Shown piece after piece: positions 13,801 to 22,984 of a stretch of 64,000 bases of DNA. Within the stretch, counting starts at the first letter, position 1, and each line of letters starts with the position of its first letter. Below the pieces are notes generated by a model. That model was given only the letters and a program-made list of their open reading frames with translations, made no database searches and was not told the DNA's origin. The stretch is from Brienomyrus brachyistius (Eukaryota > Chordata > Actinopteri > Osteoglossiformes > Mormyridae), in NCBI RefSeq assembly GCF_023856365.1, contig NC_064540.1:11781691-11845690 (forward strand). The letters run 5' to 3'. Position numbers and translations under genes: made by a program.

Positions 13801-14192
13801 AATGCAGTTAGTTTTAGTAAAATTAGTGAAATGATTGTTTTTTTTTTTATATAACATGCATGTGATACTTAACAAATGAGCAGATTTGCTTATCTGCGTT
13901 ACCCCAGACCTGTTGTTACAGTACAGTTGCCTGTTGCATTGGCTCAAGAATTATGAACATCCTGGAATGCAGAGGGTCCTGCACTAACGCTCCTTTCCAG
14001 GAAGCTGAACTAGGCCTTAGACACACACATATGCAGGGTAGAGTGAAGCCTGGAGTCAGCATGCAGGGTCAGCTATTTATCCAGCACCCTGGACTGTTTT
14101 GTAGGATTAATGACCTTGCACAGCTCAGGAGCCCAACAGCAATGTGACTAGGAACCATTGTTGTATTTCTGTGTCCATAGTTCTGTAAGTCA

Positions 14193-14635
14193 GTGTCAGT
14201 CAGGACCCCAACTGTGTTCAGCCAGGACCTTGGCTGTGGTAAATCAGATCAGCGCTTGTGTTCAGTCAGGACCCCAGCTGTAGTCAGTCAGGGCCTCAAT
14301 CAGAGCCCCATCTGTGGTCAGCCAGATCCCCGCCAGTGTTCAGTCAGATCCCCGCCAGTGTTCAGTCAGATCCCTGCTAGTGTTCAGCCAAATCTCCACC
14401 AGTGTTCAGTCAGATCCCTGCCAGTGTTCAACCAGATCCCCGCCAGTGTTCAGTCAGATCCCTGCCGGTGTTAAGTCAGGGCCTCAGCTGTTTTCCATCA
14501 GAGCCCTACCTGTGGTCAGCCAGATCCCTGCCAGTGTTCAGTCAGGGTCCCATCTGAGGTCAGTCAGGGCCAAGGTCGTGGTCAGTCAGATCCCCACCTG
14601 TATTCAGTCAGTGTTCAACTGTGTTCAGTTAGGAC
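14193..14635 (+). repeat. About 22-bp minisatellite
   Basis: Imperfect tandem units built on AGTGTTCAGTCAGATCCC with T/CGCC inserts. They are most regular at about 14310-14470 and more diverged at both sides. The open frames rich in Q, S and P across it are periodic by-products. Confidence 0.9.
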
Positions 14636-14639
14636 CCCG

Positions 14640-16178
14640 GTCTTGGCTGGAGGCCCTCCACAGTCTCTGTTTCTGCAAGGCCTGCTGTTCACTTCGGTGC
14701 TGGGACAGAGAGTTGGCGTGAGCGATGGTCAGGCTGCCGGCGCCAGGCCACCTCATCGACGCCCTTTTTGTGCCGAGGACAGACACTGTTACTTCCTTCA
14801 TGTGACTTCCTCTCTGTGGGCAGCAGGCAGTGAGAGGGCAGCAGAAGCCCCATGAGTCACTATTGTTGGTCCTGCACATCGCTCATTAGGAATAAAGAGC
14901 ATTTCTTATGCCTTTTTGCAATACATGCAGACTCCCGGATGCAGGCTCTGCAGAATCAGTGAATAATGCTTAAAAGGCTCTTTTGTAGCATCTCCTTGTG
15001 ATCGCTACATGTCTTAAATGGTTAACAGACCTATGTTTGTTCAGTTGTGTGTCTCTTTTAGAACAAAGCATTCAGATTGCAGCTTTGGCCTTGAATCTGG
15101 CTTCATTTTTGACCCAAATTCATTATGAGAAGAGGTAGCGCGCCTGACCCAGAAAGCGGCTAGGATTAATCTCAGTTTCTCAGCATTCAGTCGGTCAACA
15201 GCAGGATATGAACCTTCTGTGTTTTTGCCCAGTTTTAACTGACCAGGACACAGTGCATCCTTCAGGAGACAGGAAAAGCTCACCCTCCACCAGGACTATT
15301 TCAGTCACAGGACACTCTGGACGGATGCCAGCTTCTGGGGCCAATTCTCAAGGGTGGGGTGCAGGTGTAGTTCTACCCCCAGCCAGACGATAACTCCCTT
15401 CCCTCTCATGTCAGCCTGCAAGCGGTATATGCCATCTCAGCCAGCAGGTGTGCCCCCACATTTGTACATACCTCCCACCTCCCCTGTGCTTTCCTCCTAC
15501 CCGCTCAACAGCGCCCCCTATCCCACGGCCAGAGAGATGCTTGTCGGACCAAAGGTATCTCATATATTTGCACCAATGGAAACTCTCCGGCACATACCCA
15601 AATGTTTGTACGAAATACAACTCTCACAAATACTGCATTATCTTATCAGTGGAATTGGACTGCACAGTCCCTTCCAATTGACTGCAGGATGTATGCTTTT
15701 ATTTGTAAATACTGGCAGTTTAGACACCAAGGGTGTTCTACGGTAGAAAGCACCAGCAAAGCTCTTTTTGATCAAGGCTTAGTGACAGACTGTTCTGTAC
15801 CTCACCTAGGATCTCATGTTTTCGTTCAGCATGTTCAGTGGGTATCTGCCCTGCTCTATGTCCTTAGCAAGGCAAACATAATATTTGCCATTTATTTATT
15901 TAAAATGCACTACTGAGCACAGACAAGGGACATTTGGTTTTCTGGCGGGACATGAAATGAATTGTTGTAATGACGTAACTGGCATGTGATTACTCTAATA
16001 AACAAATACATTAGCCTTGGATATGCCTTGGATTTTTCAGATACAAGCATATGTTCTTTTACGTAAAATGTATTTGGAGTTTTGCATATCTGGCTATATT
16101 GTGCTGCTGTCTACGACAGTAATCTGCTGTCTTCCTCTCGAGGGATGAATAAAAAGAATTATGAGAATTATCCAGTAC
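14640..16178. other. No gene recognised
   Basis: Mixed sequence with overlapping short open frames on both strands. No domain or repeat family recognised. Confidence 0.45.
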
Positions 16179-16191
16179 AGGTCACCTGGGT

Positions 16192-16549
16192 GGGGGGTGG
16201 CATGGTGGTGCAGTGGTTAGCACTGTTGCCTCACACCTCTGGGACCCGGGTTCGAGTCTCCGCCTGGTTCACGTGTGTGGAGTTTGCATGTTCTCCCCAT
16301 GTCATCGTGGGGTTTCCTCCGGGTACTCCGGTTTCCCCCCACGGTCCAAAAACATGCTGAGGCTAATTGGAGTTGCTGAATTGCCCGTAGGTGTGCATGT
16401 GTGAGTGAATGGTGTGTGAGTGTGCCCTGCGATGGGCTGGCCCCCCATCCTGGGTTGTTCCCTGCCTCGTGCCCATTGATTCCGGGATAGGCTCCGGACC
16501 CCCCGCGACCCAATAGGATAAGCGGTTTGGAAAATGGATGGATGGATGG
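16192..16549 (+). mobile_element. Full-length SINE-type retroposon with tRNA-like promoter
   Basis: Shows an A box (TGGTGCAGTGG, 16206-16216) and B box (GTTCGAGTC, 16250-16258) 33 bases apart, as in tRNA-derived pol III promoters. A 250-base conserved body ends in GGATGGATGGA. It is bounded by a perfect 13-bp target duplication, AGGTCACCTGGGT, at 16179-16191 and 16550-16562. Copies at 34553, 37178, 57123 and 61574 share the body closely. Confidence 0.88.
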
Positions 16550-17084
16550 AGGTCACCTGGGTAATAACTGTAATATAAATGTTTAAAAATAAGATTTACT
16601 GAATATACTTAAGGCAGCCTTTTCATTGTTGAAATGTCATTTCAAAAAAAGCTCATTCGTTTGTCACCTGGCTTGAAGCTTCCTTCCCTAAATGAGGTAG
16701 GGAGGTGTTCCTCTCAGAGTTTATCTATAAATTGTTTCCCGTGGGACCTTGAGAACCCCTTCCAGGGACATTCTATAAGTCAGACATCACTGATACTGGT
16801 AAAAAACATACCAACCCCCCCACAGAACTGCTACTGCAAAGGCTTATGCTGCAATTCAATGGAAAAATGTCCAAATCTGAAAGATTACCTGCCTCTTTTC
16901 CTGAAAATGACTCTCTGCTGCCTCCTTTTGGCCATAAAATACAACTGCAGTCTGTGACTCAAAACTACAAGGAACACAGAAAGCACACCTAAATGAAACT
17001 CATAATGATGTTTTCTTAAGACATGAGCCAGTGATGCAGTAATTGTACTAATATTTCCTTCACTTGCGTGTTTAGGCTTGGGGC

Positions 17085-17110
17085 GGGGGGGGGGGGGGGG
17101 GGGGGGGGGG
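17085..17110 (+). repeat. 26-base G-run
   Basis: Uninterrupted G homopolymer; its length in the assembly may be unreliable. Confidence 0.9.
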
Positions 17111-17122
17111 TAGGTTAACCAG

Positions 17123-17258
17123 TTAAAATTCCACAGCTGGTAGAGTGATGTCACCGTCGGTGACCGCCATTTACCGCAGATGCTCCAGGATTGGTTGACC
17201 CTCCTGTCTCCATTGTACAAAATTTTGGATAAAAGCTTCGGTTAAATTAATAAATGTA
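17123..17258 (+). mobile_element. SINE-like repeat, 3' part
   Basis: Shows GTAGAGTGATGTCACC, a body remnant, and the family tail TTTGGATAAAAGCTTCGG ending in TAAATAAATG-like sequence. The tRNA-like head is missing or replaced by the G-run. Confidence 0.5.
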
Positions 17259-17265
17259 ATATGCC

Positions 17266-17584
17266 AACACACACACACACACACAGACACACACACAGGT
17301 TTGTAATTATATCTTTGTGGGGACTCTCCATTCATTTCTATACATAAAACTCCAATCCCAACATGACGACCTCAACCCCTACCCATCCCTAACCCTAACC
17401 ATAGCTAACCAAACTAAAGACTTTTGGCATTTTTAGTTTTTTTATTGCATTCACAGATCTTTGTGGGGACCTGAAAAATGGTCCCCATAACGTCAAAAAA
17501 ATAAGTCTTCATCACATTGCGGGGACATTTGTTTAGTTCACGACAATGTAATATATACATCCCCCCCTCACCCCGCAAACACAC

Positions 17585-17628
<44 letters not shown>
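17266..17628 (+). mobile_element. CA-flanked GGGGAC repeat, copy 1
   Basis: Begins in (CA)n, continues GGTTTGTAATTATATCTTTG then TGGGGACTCTCCATTCATTT, has a short CCCTAACCCTAACC tract and a second GTGGGGACC...GGTCCCC hairpin, and ends in (CA)n at 17588-17625. The same order is seen at 35490-35854, so this is a dispersed element, not chance microsatellites. Confidence 0.7.
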
Positions 17629-17630
<2 letters not shown>

Positions 17631-18237
17631 AAAGACTAGAAATACCACAAGAAAAGAGACATTAACATTGTGGCTCAAACTAAAAATCAATTACAAATGG
17701 AGCAGCAAGTGTGAGTCATATTTTGTTCAGCGCTAATTAGTAATATGTGTCAGCACTTTGGCATGTGAGTTTTCAAAGAAACATGAGACATCTAACAGAA
17801 TTTCAAGAGAGGCCAAAAAACTGACAAATTATTTAATGTGTAAAGAGGAACAGTTGCAAAAAAGCATGACAACATCTGCTAATCAAGCATATGACAAACT
17901 GTTCTGGCATAGAGGGGCAGTGCTTGCCAGTGACAGGGAGAGATGAATATTTAACAGGCTAGTTAGATTAAATTAGATTAGATTCAATTTAATTTTCATA
18001 TGCCAAGAAGAACTCAGAAAAAAATGCAGTTTGGTATCTAATCTGAGTGCTGAAGTGCTGGAAACAGCTGTACAATATATATATATATATGTTGTAGAGA
18101 GTCCAATACCTGTGTCCGGATGGCAGACGCAGATGTCATGGGCTTCTGTAATGCTTGGCGCACAATACAACAATCCTCCCTTGGTGTGGCCTGTCTTGGC
18201 ACAAGCATAAACACAGATACCAGTGTGCTAAAACATT

Positions 18238-18361
18238 ATGACCAGTCCCTGGAGCAATTGGGGTTAAGGGCCTTACTTAGGGGCCCCGTGGTGCCATCAC
18301 TCTGCCAACTACAGCGTTTGAACCGATAACCATCTGAGCCCCAAAAGCAGAGGCACACAGA
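18238..18361 (-). mobile_element. SINE-like repeat fragment, reverse
   Basis: Reads CCCTGGAGCAATTGGGGTTA, then AAGGGCCTTACTTAGGGGCC and an inverted B box (GTTTGAACCGATAACC). A 16-base C-run follows at 18363-18378. Confidence 0.6.
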
Positions 18362-18854
18362 GCCCCCCCCCCCCCCCCAAACAAATAATAATTTTTTTTG
18401 GTCAGTGCATAATTCCATATATGTCATTCTGTAGTGTTGATGCCTTTACATTTAGTCTGAAGCGTAAAGAACCCGCTGCACACTATTCAGGAATTCTGTC
18501 GCAGCATTCCAAGGACTGAAGCTGTTACGAAGGCAATGGATGGCCCTGCTTCTCATCTGACCCTTGATATTAATACATTGTTCACTGTTTCCATTATTTT
18601 GCCGACCCTGTAATGATGTAAACTGCTCTAAATGGTCATGGACTTTGAAAAACTAATTTAAAAAAATCTGCTACAGCTTGTATTGGAAATCATGCTCATT
18701 TGTGTGACGCAATGTCAAGCTGCCATTTCCACCAGGCTTCCCGGTGAGATAGCAGGTCTCTGCTTTTCAGCATACGTCTTTAAAAATGACCTTGTCTAAA
18801 AATAAACTCTGCATCAGAAGGGCTGCACAGTGGTTTTTCTCGTTCCCCTAACAA

Positions 18855-19110
18855 GTGGCACGGTGGCTCAGCGGGCAGCTCTCTTGCCTCACACCTCCAG
18901 GGTTGGGGGCTTGACTTTGACCTCTGTTCCATGTGGGCAGTTTGCATGCTCTGCCCGTGTCATGTAGGACCCCTCTGGGTATGCTGGTGTCCTCACACAA
19001 TCCGAAGGCTTTTTGATGTCTCTGAATTGCCCATTTTGTACAGACATGCCCTGTGATGGACTAGCATCTCATTCAGGCTGTACTTCAGCCTTGTGCCCCA
19101 TGCTGCTCTT
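18855..19110 (+). mobile_element. Diverged relative of the tRNA-head SINE
   Basis: GGCACGGTGGCTCAGCGGGC head, CTTGCCTCACACCTCCAGGG, GCAGTTTGCATGCTCTGCCC and CCTGTGATGGACTAGCATC follow the same order as the full-length SINE but with many substitutions. Old copy. Confidence 0.6.
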
Positions 19111-19310
19111 GCTGCCTTTCACTGTCTCTGATGCCCTGCTCTCCCTGTGCTGCCCTTTGCTGCCTTGTTTCCCTGTCCTGCCTGTGCTGTCCTGCACTGC
19201 CCTGTGCTGCTCTGTGATACCTGTGGTCCCCTGTGCTGCCTCTGCTGCTCTGTGCTGCCCTTTGCTGCCTTGTTGCCCTGCGCTCCTTGTGCTCCCTTGC
19301 ACTGCTTTCT
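19090..19310 (+). repeat. CTGCCCTGTGCTG low-complexity minisatellite
   Basis: Irregular tandem of CTGTGCTGCCCT-like units. Gives a Cys/Leu/Pro-rich open frame (19013-19480) that is not a gene. Confidence 0.8.
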
Positions 19311-19393
19311 GTTGCCGATGGTTCCTTACAGTTTTCTTCAGCTACGGATTTTTACAGATTCAGATGCAACTGCACAGTATTCAGACTTGTATT

Positions 19394-19399
19394 TTTATT
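19394..19399 (-). terminator. Putative poly(A) signal of nrsn2
   Basis: TTTATT on the plus strand reads AATAAA on the minus strand, about 225 bases past the nrsn2 stop. It is the nearest canonical hexamer I see and would give a short 3' UTR. The position suits a vertebrate gene, but no transcript end can be seen directly. Confidence 0.45.
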
Positions 19400-19624
19400 A
19401 AAAAACAATGCATGTGCAAAAAAGGTGCATTTTCACTAGGACACAACTGTACATATTTCACTTTAAGAATCCCTGAATGAAAAGCCATTTCCTTTCAGAT
19501 CAACTTATTAATAACGCTGTAGATAAGATGCTCCTTGACATTTGGACTAAAGAATGGACAGAAGGGGCATATGCAGGTGACATACTGTATGGAGATGGAG
19601 GCTGAGCCCTTCTGCCCGGGCTGC

Positions 19625-19996
19625 TCAGAGGCCTGCTTTGGGCTGCGTGCCAAACGTCTGGGACAGGCTGGAGGGCAGCATGGAGTGGATGGGGGATACA
19701 TTAGGAGGGGGCCAGGCTCCATGAGGCTTCCCGTCCCAGAGCCCCCTGGCGTCGTCCCTGGGCTGGCTGGCACGCCGCGTCAGGACGCAGCCCAGGAGCA
19801 CCCCAGCACCGAGCCCCAGCAGAACCCCCCCCACCAGCTGGCAGGCCAGCAGGACCCCGTTGTGTCCAACGGCGCGCTCGTCCACCAGCAGCAGCTCACC
19901 GTCCCCGAAACCCTCGATGCGTGGGGGCAGGAGCAGGCCGACACCCAGCGCCATGGAGCCCGTCAATGCCAGCAGGACCCCCACCGCCAGGCTGGC
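19625..19996 (-). CDS. nrsn2: Neurensin-2, second (last) coding exon
   Basis: Codes residues 69-191 plus the TGA stop. The acceptor is a pyrimidine-rich tract ending TTCCAG|GCCAGC just above 19996. A hydrophobic segment (about 69-91) leads to PPRIEGFGDGELLLVDERA, which matches the neurensin loop PPK(L/I)E(G/A)(F/I)GE after the first membrane span. A second hydrophobic helix covers about 116-140 and ends at TRR. The C-terminal tail is Pro/Ser-rich and ends QPKAGL; human NRSN2 has QPKRDS there. Total length of 191 residues is close to human NRSN2 (204). The frame is also open upstream to 20143, but that part is intron. The antisense strand is open too, a by-product of high GC. Splicing is inferred from sequence, not from transcripts. 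Confidence 0.88.
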   Translation of the reverse strand, partial: ASLAVGVLLALTGSMALGVGLLLPPRIEGFGDGELLLVDERAVGHNGVLLACQLVGGVLLGLGAGVLLGCVLTRRASQPRDDARGLWDGKPHGAWPPPNVSPIHSMLPSSLSQTFGTQPKAGL

Positions 19997-20144
19997 CTGG
20001 AACAGGGGGCAGAGTGTCACTCTGGAAGACAGAAATATTCCTACATTCCCATTTATGTAGGCAGACAGCATATCACACACATATGGGCCGGCAAAGAGAC
20101 GACTGGACACAGGTGTAGCTAGGTCACTCTTTGATTTGTGCATG

Positions 20145-20680
20145 GCTTAATGGGTTGGGATGCTGTGCTTGTGATTGGAAGTCTGCCAGTTCGATTCCTG
20201 AGGTCGGTAGAGTGACTGATGGGCCTTTGAACAAGAACTTTTACCCCAATTGTCCCTGAGATTGGCAGACCCGGCTTTCTCAACTGTAGGGCTCAGTGTT
20301 ATGGCAAAACATTTTATCATGATATATTATTTTCATATGAGTTGATATGGATAATTATTTTCAATAATAATTCAATACTGCTTCATGCTGTGTCTTGTTT
20401 TGAACCAATATGGGTGTTTCTATGGTTGTATTTGTATTGTGGTCCATTGCCAGTCCAGAGAAGCAGTGACATCATGCAAAACAAAAGTGACATCATGCAA
20501 AACTTGTCGCCAATGACATGTTGGGTCTTAAATCATAAAGCATTTTTACTGAGCAATTTTTATATTTGTATCGAGGAAAATTATATCGCAATCATTTTCG
20601 CTATCATTTCGCTATCAGCCCTACTCAATTATATGTCACTTTAGATAAAAGTGTCTGCTAAATAACTAAAAATGAATGCC
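20145..20680 (+). mobile_element. SINE-like repeat (tRNA-like head), interrupted by a MITE
   Basis: The head (about 20145-20278) has a B-box-like GTTCGATTCC region and the family body GGGCCTTTGAAC...CCCCAATTGTCCCTGAGA. The tail (20632-20672) has the typical CACTTTAGATAAAAGTGTCT...GCTAAATAA ending. The two halves are separated by the element at 20287-20623. Related copies occur at 2150, 2693, 5336, 17123, 18238, 57478 and 57935. Confidence 0.65.
20287..20623. mobile_element. hAT-like MITE inserted in the SINE copy
   Basis: Termini TAGGGCT at the left and AGCCCTA at the right form an inverted pair. Flanking 8-mers CTCAACTG (20279-20286) and CTCAATTA (20624-20631) agree at 6 of 8 positions, as expected for an aged 8-bp hAT target duplication. 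It has no coding capacity. Confidence 0.6.
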
Positions 20681-20899
20681 CAGGTACAAGGTGTTAGTAC
20701 TAAAAAACATGCATAAGTACATTCAATGACAAAAAACGCACCCAGAAGTAATAGTCCAATTTGAATGTAATTTGTTACATGTGCAGACCAGCGATTGGTA
20801 TGTAAATGTTTTGATTTGCAAGGAACTGACACGTCTAGTCACCAGACACAGAGGATGCGTCGTAGACAAATTACACAGCATTACTAGCACATAACGGAG

Positions 20900-22423
20900 T
20901 TTGATGGGGTCACATTGTGGATTTACATGAGGCCGGAGGGTCGTATCATGCATTTGCCTGGCATGTGGGGCATGCAGATGTCACAGTCACTCGATGTTGG
21001 AGCCAATGGGCACGTGAGGGAACCGACACACGGCGTCAAGGTTCCGGTCGCCCAAGTCAGACCACACCAGGGGAGGATCGTTGTATTGTGTGCCAAGCAT
21101 TACAGAACCCCATGACATCTGCCTCTGCCATCCTGATACAGGTATTGGACCCTCTATAACGCCCTATGTCATCCTGCACTGTGTCTGGACAACTGGCATC
21201 AGCCGGACTACAGGTTCACCCTCCCATTTGTAGGGTGCCATTAACACCGGCGCAGAGACGGCTGCCTTTGTAGTGGCGCCGTAACCGGGAGGCATGGACT
21301 GATGATGAGTGGTGTCGTACCATTTTCAGTGATGGGTCTCGGTTCTGCATTACCACAGATGACCGTCATAGACGTATGCCGGTACTGAGGGGGAGGACCA
21401 ATCCTGCCAATGTAGTATAGAGATACACCGGCGTTACTCCTGGCATCATGGCGTGGGGAGCCATAGGGTATGACATTATGGTGTGGGGAGCCATAGGGTA
21501 TGACATCATGGTGTGGGGGGCCATAGGGTATGACATCATGGTGTGGGGAGCCATAGGGTATGACATCATGGTGTGGGGAGCCATAGGGTATGACATCATG
21601 GTGTGGGGGGCCATAGGGTATGACATCATGGTGTGGGGAGCCATAGGGTATGACATCATGGTGTGGGGGGCCATAGGGTATGACATCATGGTGTGGGGGG
21701 TCATAGGGTATGACATCATGATGTGGGGAGCCATAGGGTATGACATCATGGTGTGGGGAGCCATAGGGTATGATATCATGGTGTGGGGAGCCATAGGGTA
21801 TGACATCATGGTGTGGGGAGCCATAGGGGATGACATCATGGTGTGGGGAGCCATAGGGTATGACATCATGGTGTGGGGAGCCATAGGGTATGACATCATG
21901 GTGTGGGGAGCCATAGGGTATGACATCATGGTGTGGGGAGCCATAGGGGATGACATCATGGTGTGGGGAGCCATAGGGTATGACATCATGGTGTGGGGAG
22001 CCATAGGGTATGACTTCAGGTCATCTCTGGTAGTGATTCAGGGCTCTGATGGCACAGCGCTACGTCAGTGACATCCTGCGTCTGCATGTCTTACCCCTCC
22101 TGAGACAGAACCCTGGCACAGTCTTTCAACAAGACAACACCTGTCCACATACGGCATGTGAGTCCATGGACTGCCTGTGTCATGTTGAGGTCCTCCCGTG
22201 ACCAGCCAGGTCCTCCGATCTTTCCCCAATCGAACATGTGTGGGATCAGCTCAGACATCAACTCAGACCCAGTGCCAGTCTGCAGGATCTCGAGGGCCAG
22301 TTACAACAGCCGTGGGTCGAGTTGCCGCAGAAGAGGATACAACGGCTGTATGACTCCCTTCCACACCGCATCGCCGCATGTATTCAGGCCTGGGGGGGGC
22401 GGGGAGGTGCCACACCCTACTGA
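20900..22423 (+). pseudogene. Tc1-like transposase remnant
   Basis: Pieces of a Tc1 transposase can be read in shifting frames. The N-terminal DNA-binding part shows RHVGHADVT-like sequence (AWHVGHADVTVTRCWSQW) and the GRP linker (RRQGSGRPSQTTP). The catalytic part shows FSDGSRF (family: SDESRF, first catalytic Asp), the VWGAIGYD motif, FQQDN (second Asp, codon at 22133) and SPIEHVWD (catalytic Glu, codon at 22232). A C-terminal segment HRIAACIQAWGG follows. Stop codons interrupt it, for example TGA where the conserved Trp of LPWPARS is expected (near 22200). The VWGAIGYD motif has been amplified 19 times. Confidence 0.88.
21448..22017 (+). repeat. 30-bp minisatellite, 19 units, inside the Tc1 transposase
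   Basis: Nineteen head-to-tail 30-base units starting GTGTGGGGAGCCATAGGG and continuing TATGACATCATG. Each codes MVWGAIGYDI in the transposase frame, with few substitutions (GVIGYD, MMWG and two GDD variants). The first (MAWG) and last (GYDF) units join correctly to the flanking transposase sequence. Because 30 is a multiple of 3 and the unit lacks stops, long open frames appear on both strands; they are not genes. Confidence 0.95.
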
Positions 22424-22707
22424 CATGGGACCAGCAGTGTGTCCATACTGTCCACTCTGTTGTCTGTTTGATCTGGTATTATAATTGCAAGTTAATATAA
22501 TATATTATATTATATATATATATTATAATATCATATAATACAATCATATGATGTTTCATTATGTGCAGATTCGTTTAATTTCCATCACTCCGTCTGGGTG
22601 CTTAACTTATTTGTCACTGAGTGTATGTATAAACTGATAATTGCCTTATTGATGCTGTACTGTCTGAGGTCAGGGACTGATAAACAGTATTACAGTGGAG
22701 TAATGGT

Positions 22708-22750
22708 ATATACTGGCCATACTGGCCATACTGGTCATACTGGCTATGCT
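22708..22750 (+). repeat. 10-bp tandem repeat next to the nrsn2 splice donor
   Basis: About four copies of ATACTGGCC(A/T) with small changes. The nearest unit ends about 8 bases from the 5' splice site of the nrsn2 first coding exon. Confidence 0.8.
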
Positions 22751-22758
22751 GCCCCTAC

Positions 22759-22962
22759 CCTCCAAAGGAGCCAGATCCATAGACCTTGAGTCAGGGCTTC
22801 TTCCGCTGACACCTCATCACCATCGTCATCGTCATCGTCTTGGGCCCTCGAGAAGGCACAGTCCTCGTAGAAGAGGTGCAGGTAGGAGCGCACACCAAAC
22901 GACTGGTTCACAGCAGCAGGCGTGGTGGAGAGGAGAGAACAGCAAGGCAATTCGCTCCCCAT
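22759..22962 (-). CDS. nrsn2: Neurensin-2, first coding exon
   Basis: Codes residues 1-68. The diagnostic neurensin motif GVRSYLHLFYEDC sits at residues 23-35, and the 22 residues before it match the usual N-terminal length of the family, which supports the start at 22962. A six-Asp run (residues 42-47, DDDDDDGDE) coded by GAT/GAC repeats follows. The exon ends ...LWIWLLWR at a donor reading AGG|GTAGGG. Spliced to 19625-19996 the frame is kept. Human NRSN1 and NRSN2 have a Lys at the position of this last Arg, and in the human protein the same number of residues (23) separates that point from the PP motif. Known role: neurensins are small two-pass membrane proteins of neuronal vesicles. The open frame runs upstream to 23046, but that part has no family similarity and is probably intron or 5' UTR. 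Confidence 0.88.
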
Positions 22963-22984
22963 GTGGCAAGCTTGCACTGTGGAT
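22963..22984 (-). other. Putative 5' UTR segment and splice acceptor before the nrsn2 start codon
   Basis: On the minus strand the sequence GGCTGTTACAG precedes these 22 bases, so a 3' splice site at 22985 would join this segment to the upstream noncoding exon proposed at 24862-25100. An inverted CCAAT motif (GATTGGC) lies just above it, so a promoter directly upstream of the coding exon is an alternative. Confidence 0.4.

Larger units (their letters stand above)
9629..14192. other. No gene recognised; simple repeats
   Basis: Contains (CCAT)n at 10418-10462, (TG)n at 10811-10850, an A-run at 10917-10929 and a G-run at 13454-13469. Open frames around 11118-11950 and 13114-13678 overlap on both strands and show no known domain. 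Confidence 0.45.
20720..22623 (+). mobile_element. Tc1-like DNA transposon, degenerate, with internal minisatellite
   Basis: The ends form inverted repeats: the left starts CATTCAATGACAAA, and the right read in reverse starts CACTCAGTGACAAA. Both continue to a shared GCACCCAGA. Each end abuts TA (20718-20719 and 22624-22625), the Tc1 target duplication. The span is 1.9 kb, about 570 bases of which are an added tandem repeat, so the original was about 1.3 kb, a normal Tc1 size. It lies inside the nrsn2 intron, in the orientation opposite to the gene. The transposase is broken, so the element is dead. Confidence 0.87.
19997..22758 (-). other. nrsn2 coding intron, mostly nested transposable elements
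   Basis: The intron is 2762 bases. From the 3' end (low coordinates) it holds a SINE-like copy split by a MITE (20145-20680) and a Tc1 element with an internal minisatellite (20720-22623). Together they fill roughly 88% of it. A 10-bp tandem repeat (about 22708-22750) begins a few bases inside the 5' splice site. All elements are listed separately. Confidence 0.8.

Noticed and set aside
14193..14721. SQIPASVQSD-type repeat protein, and a possible CRISPR-like array
   Set aside because: Units are directly tandem with no unique spacers, in a vertebrate genome; it is a minisatellite.
19535..20122. 195-codon plus-strand open frame
   Set aside because: Antisense shadow of nrsn2 exon 2; no family similarity, while the opposite strand matches neurensin.
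21366..22071. Repetitive 207- and 212-codon frames (MVWGAIGYDI and SPMAPHTMM repeats)
   Set aside because: Products of the 30-bp minisatellite; the plus-strand one is a transposase fragment, the minus-strand one is its shadow.
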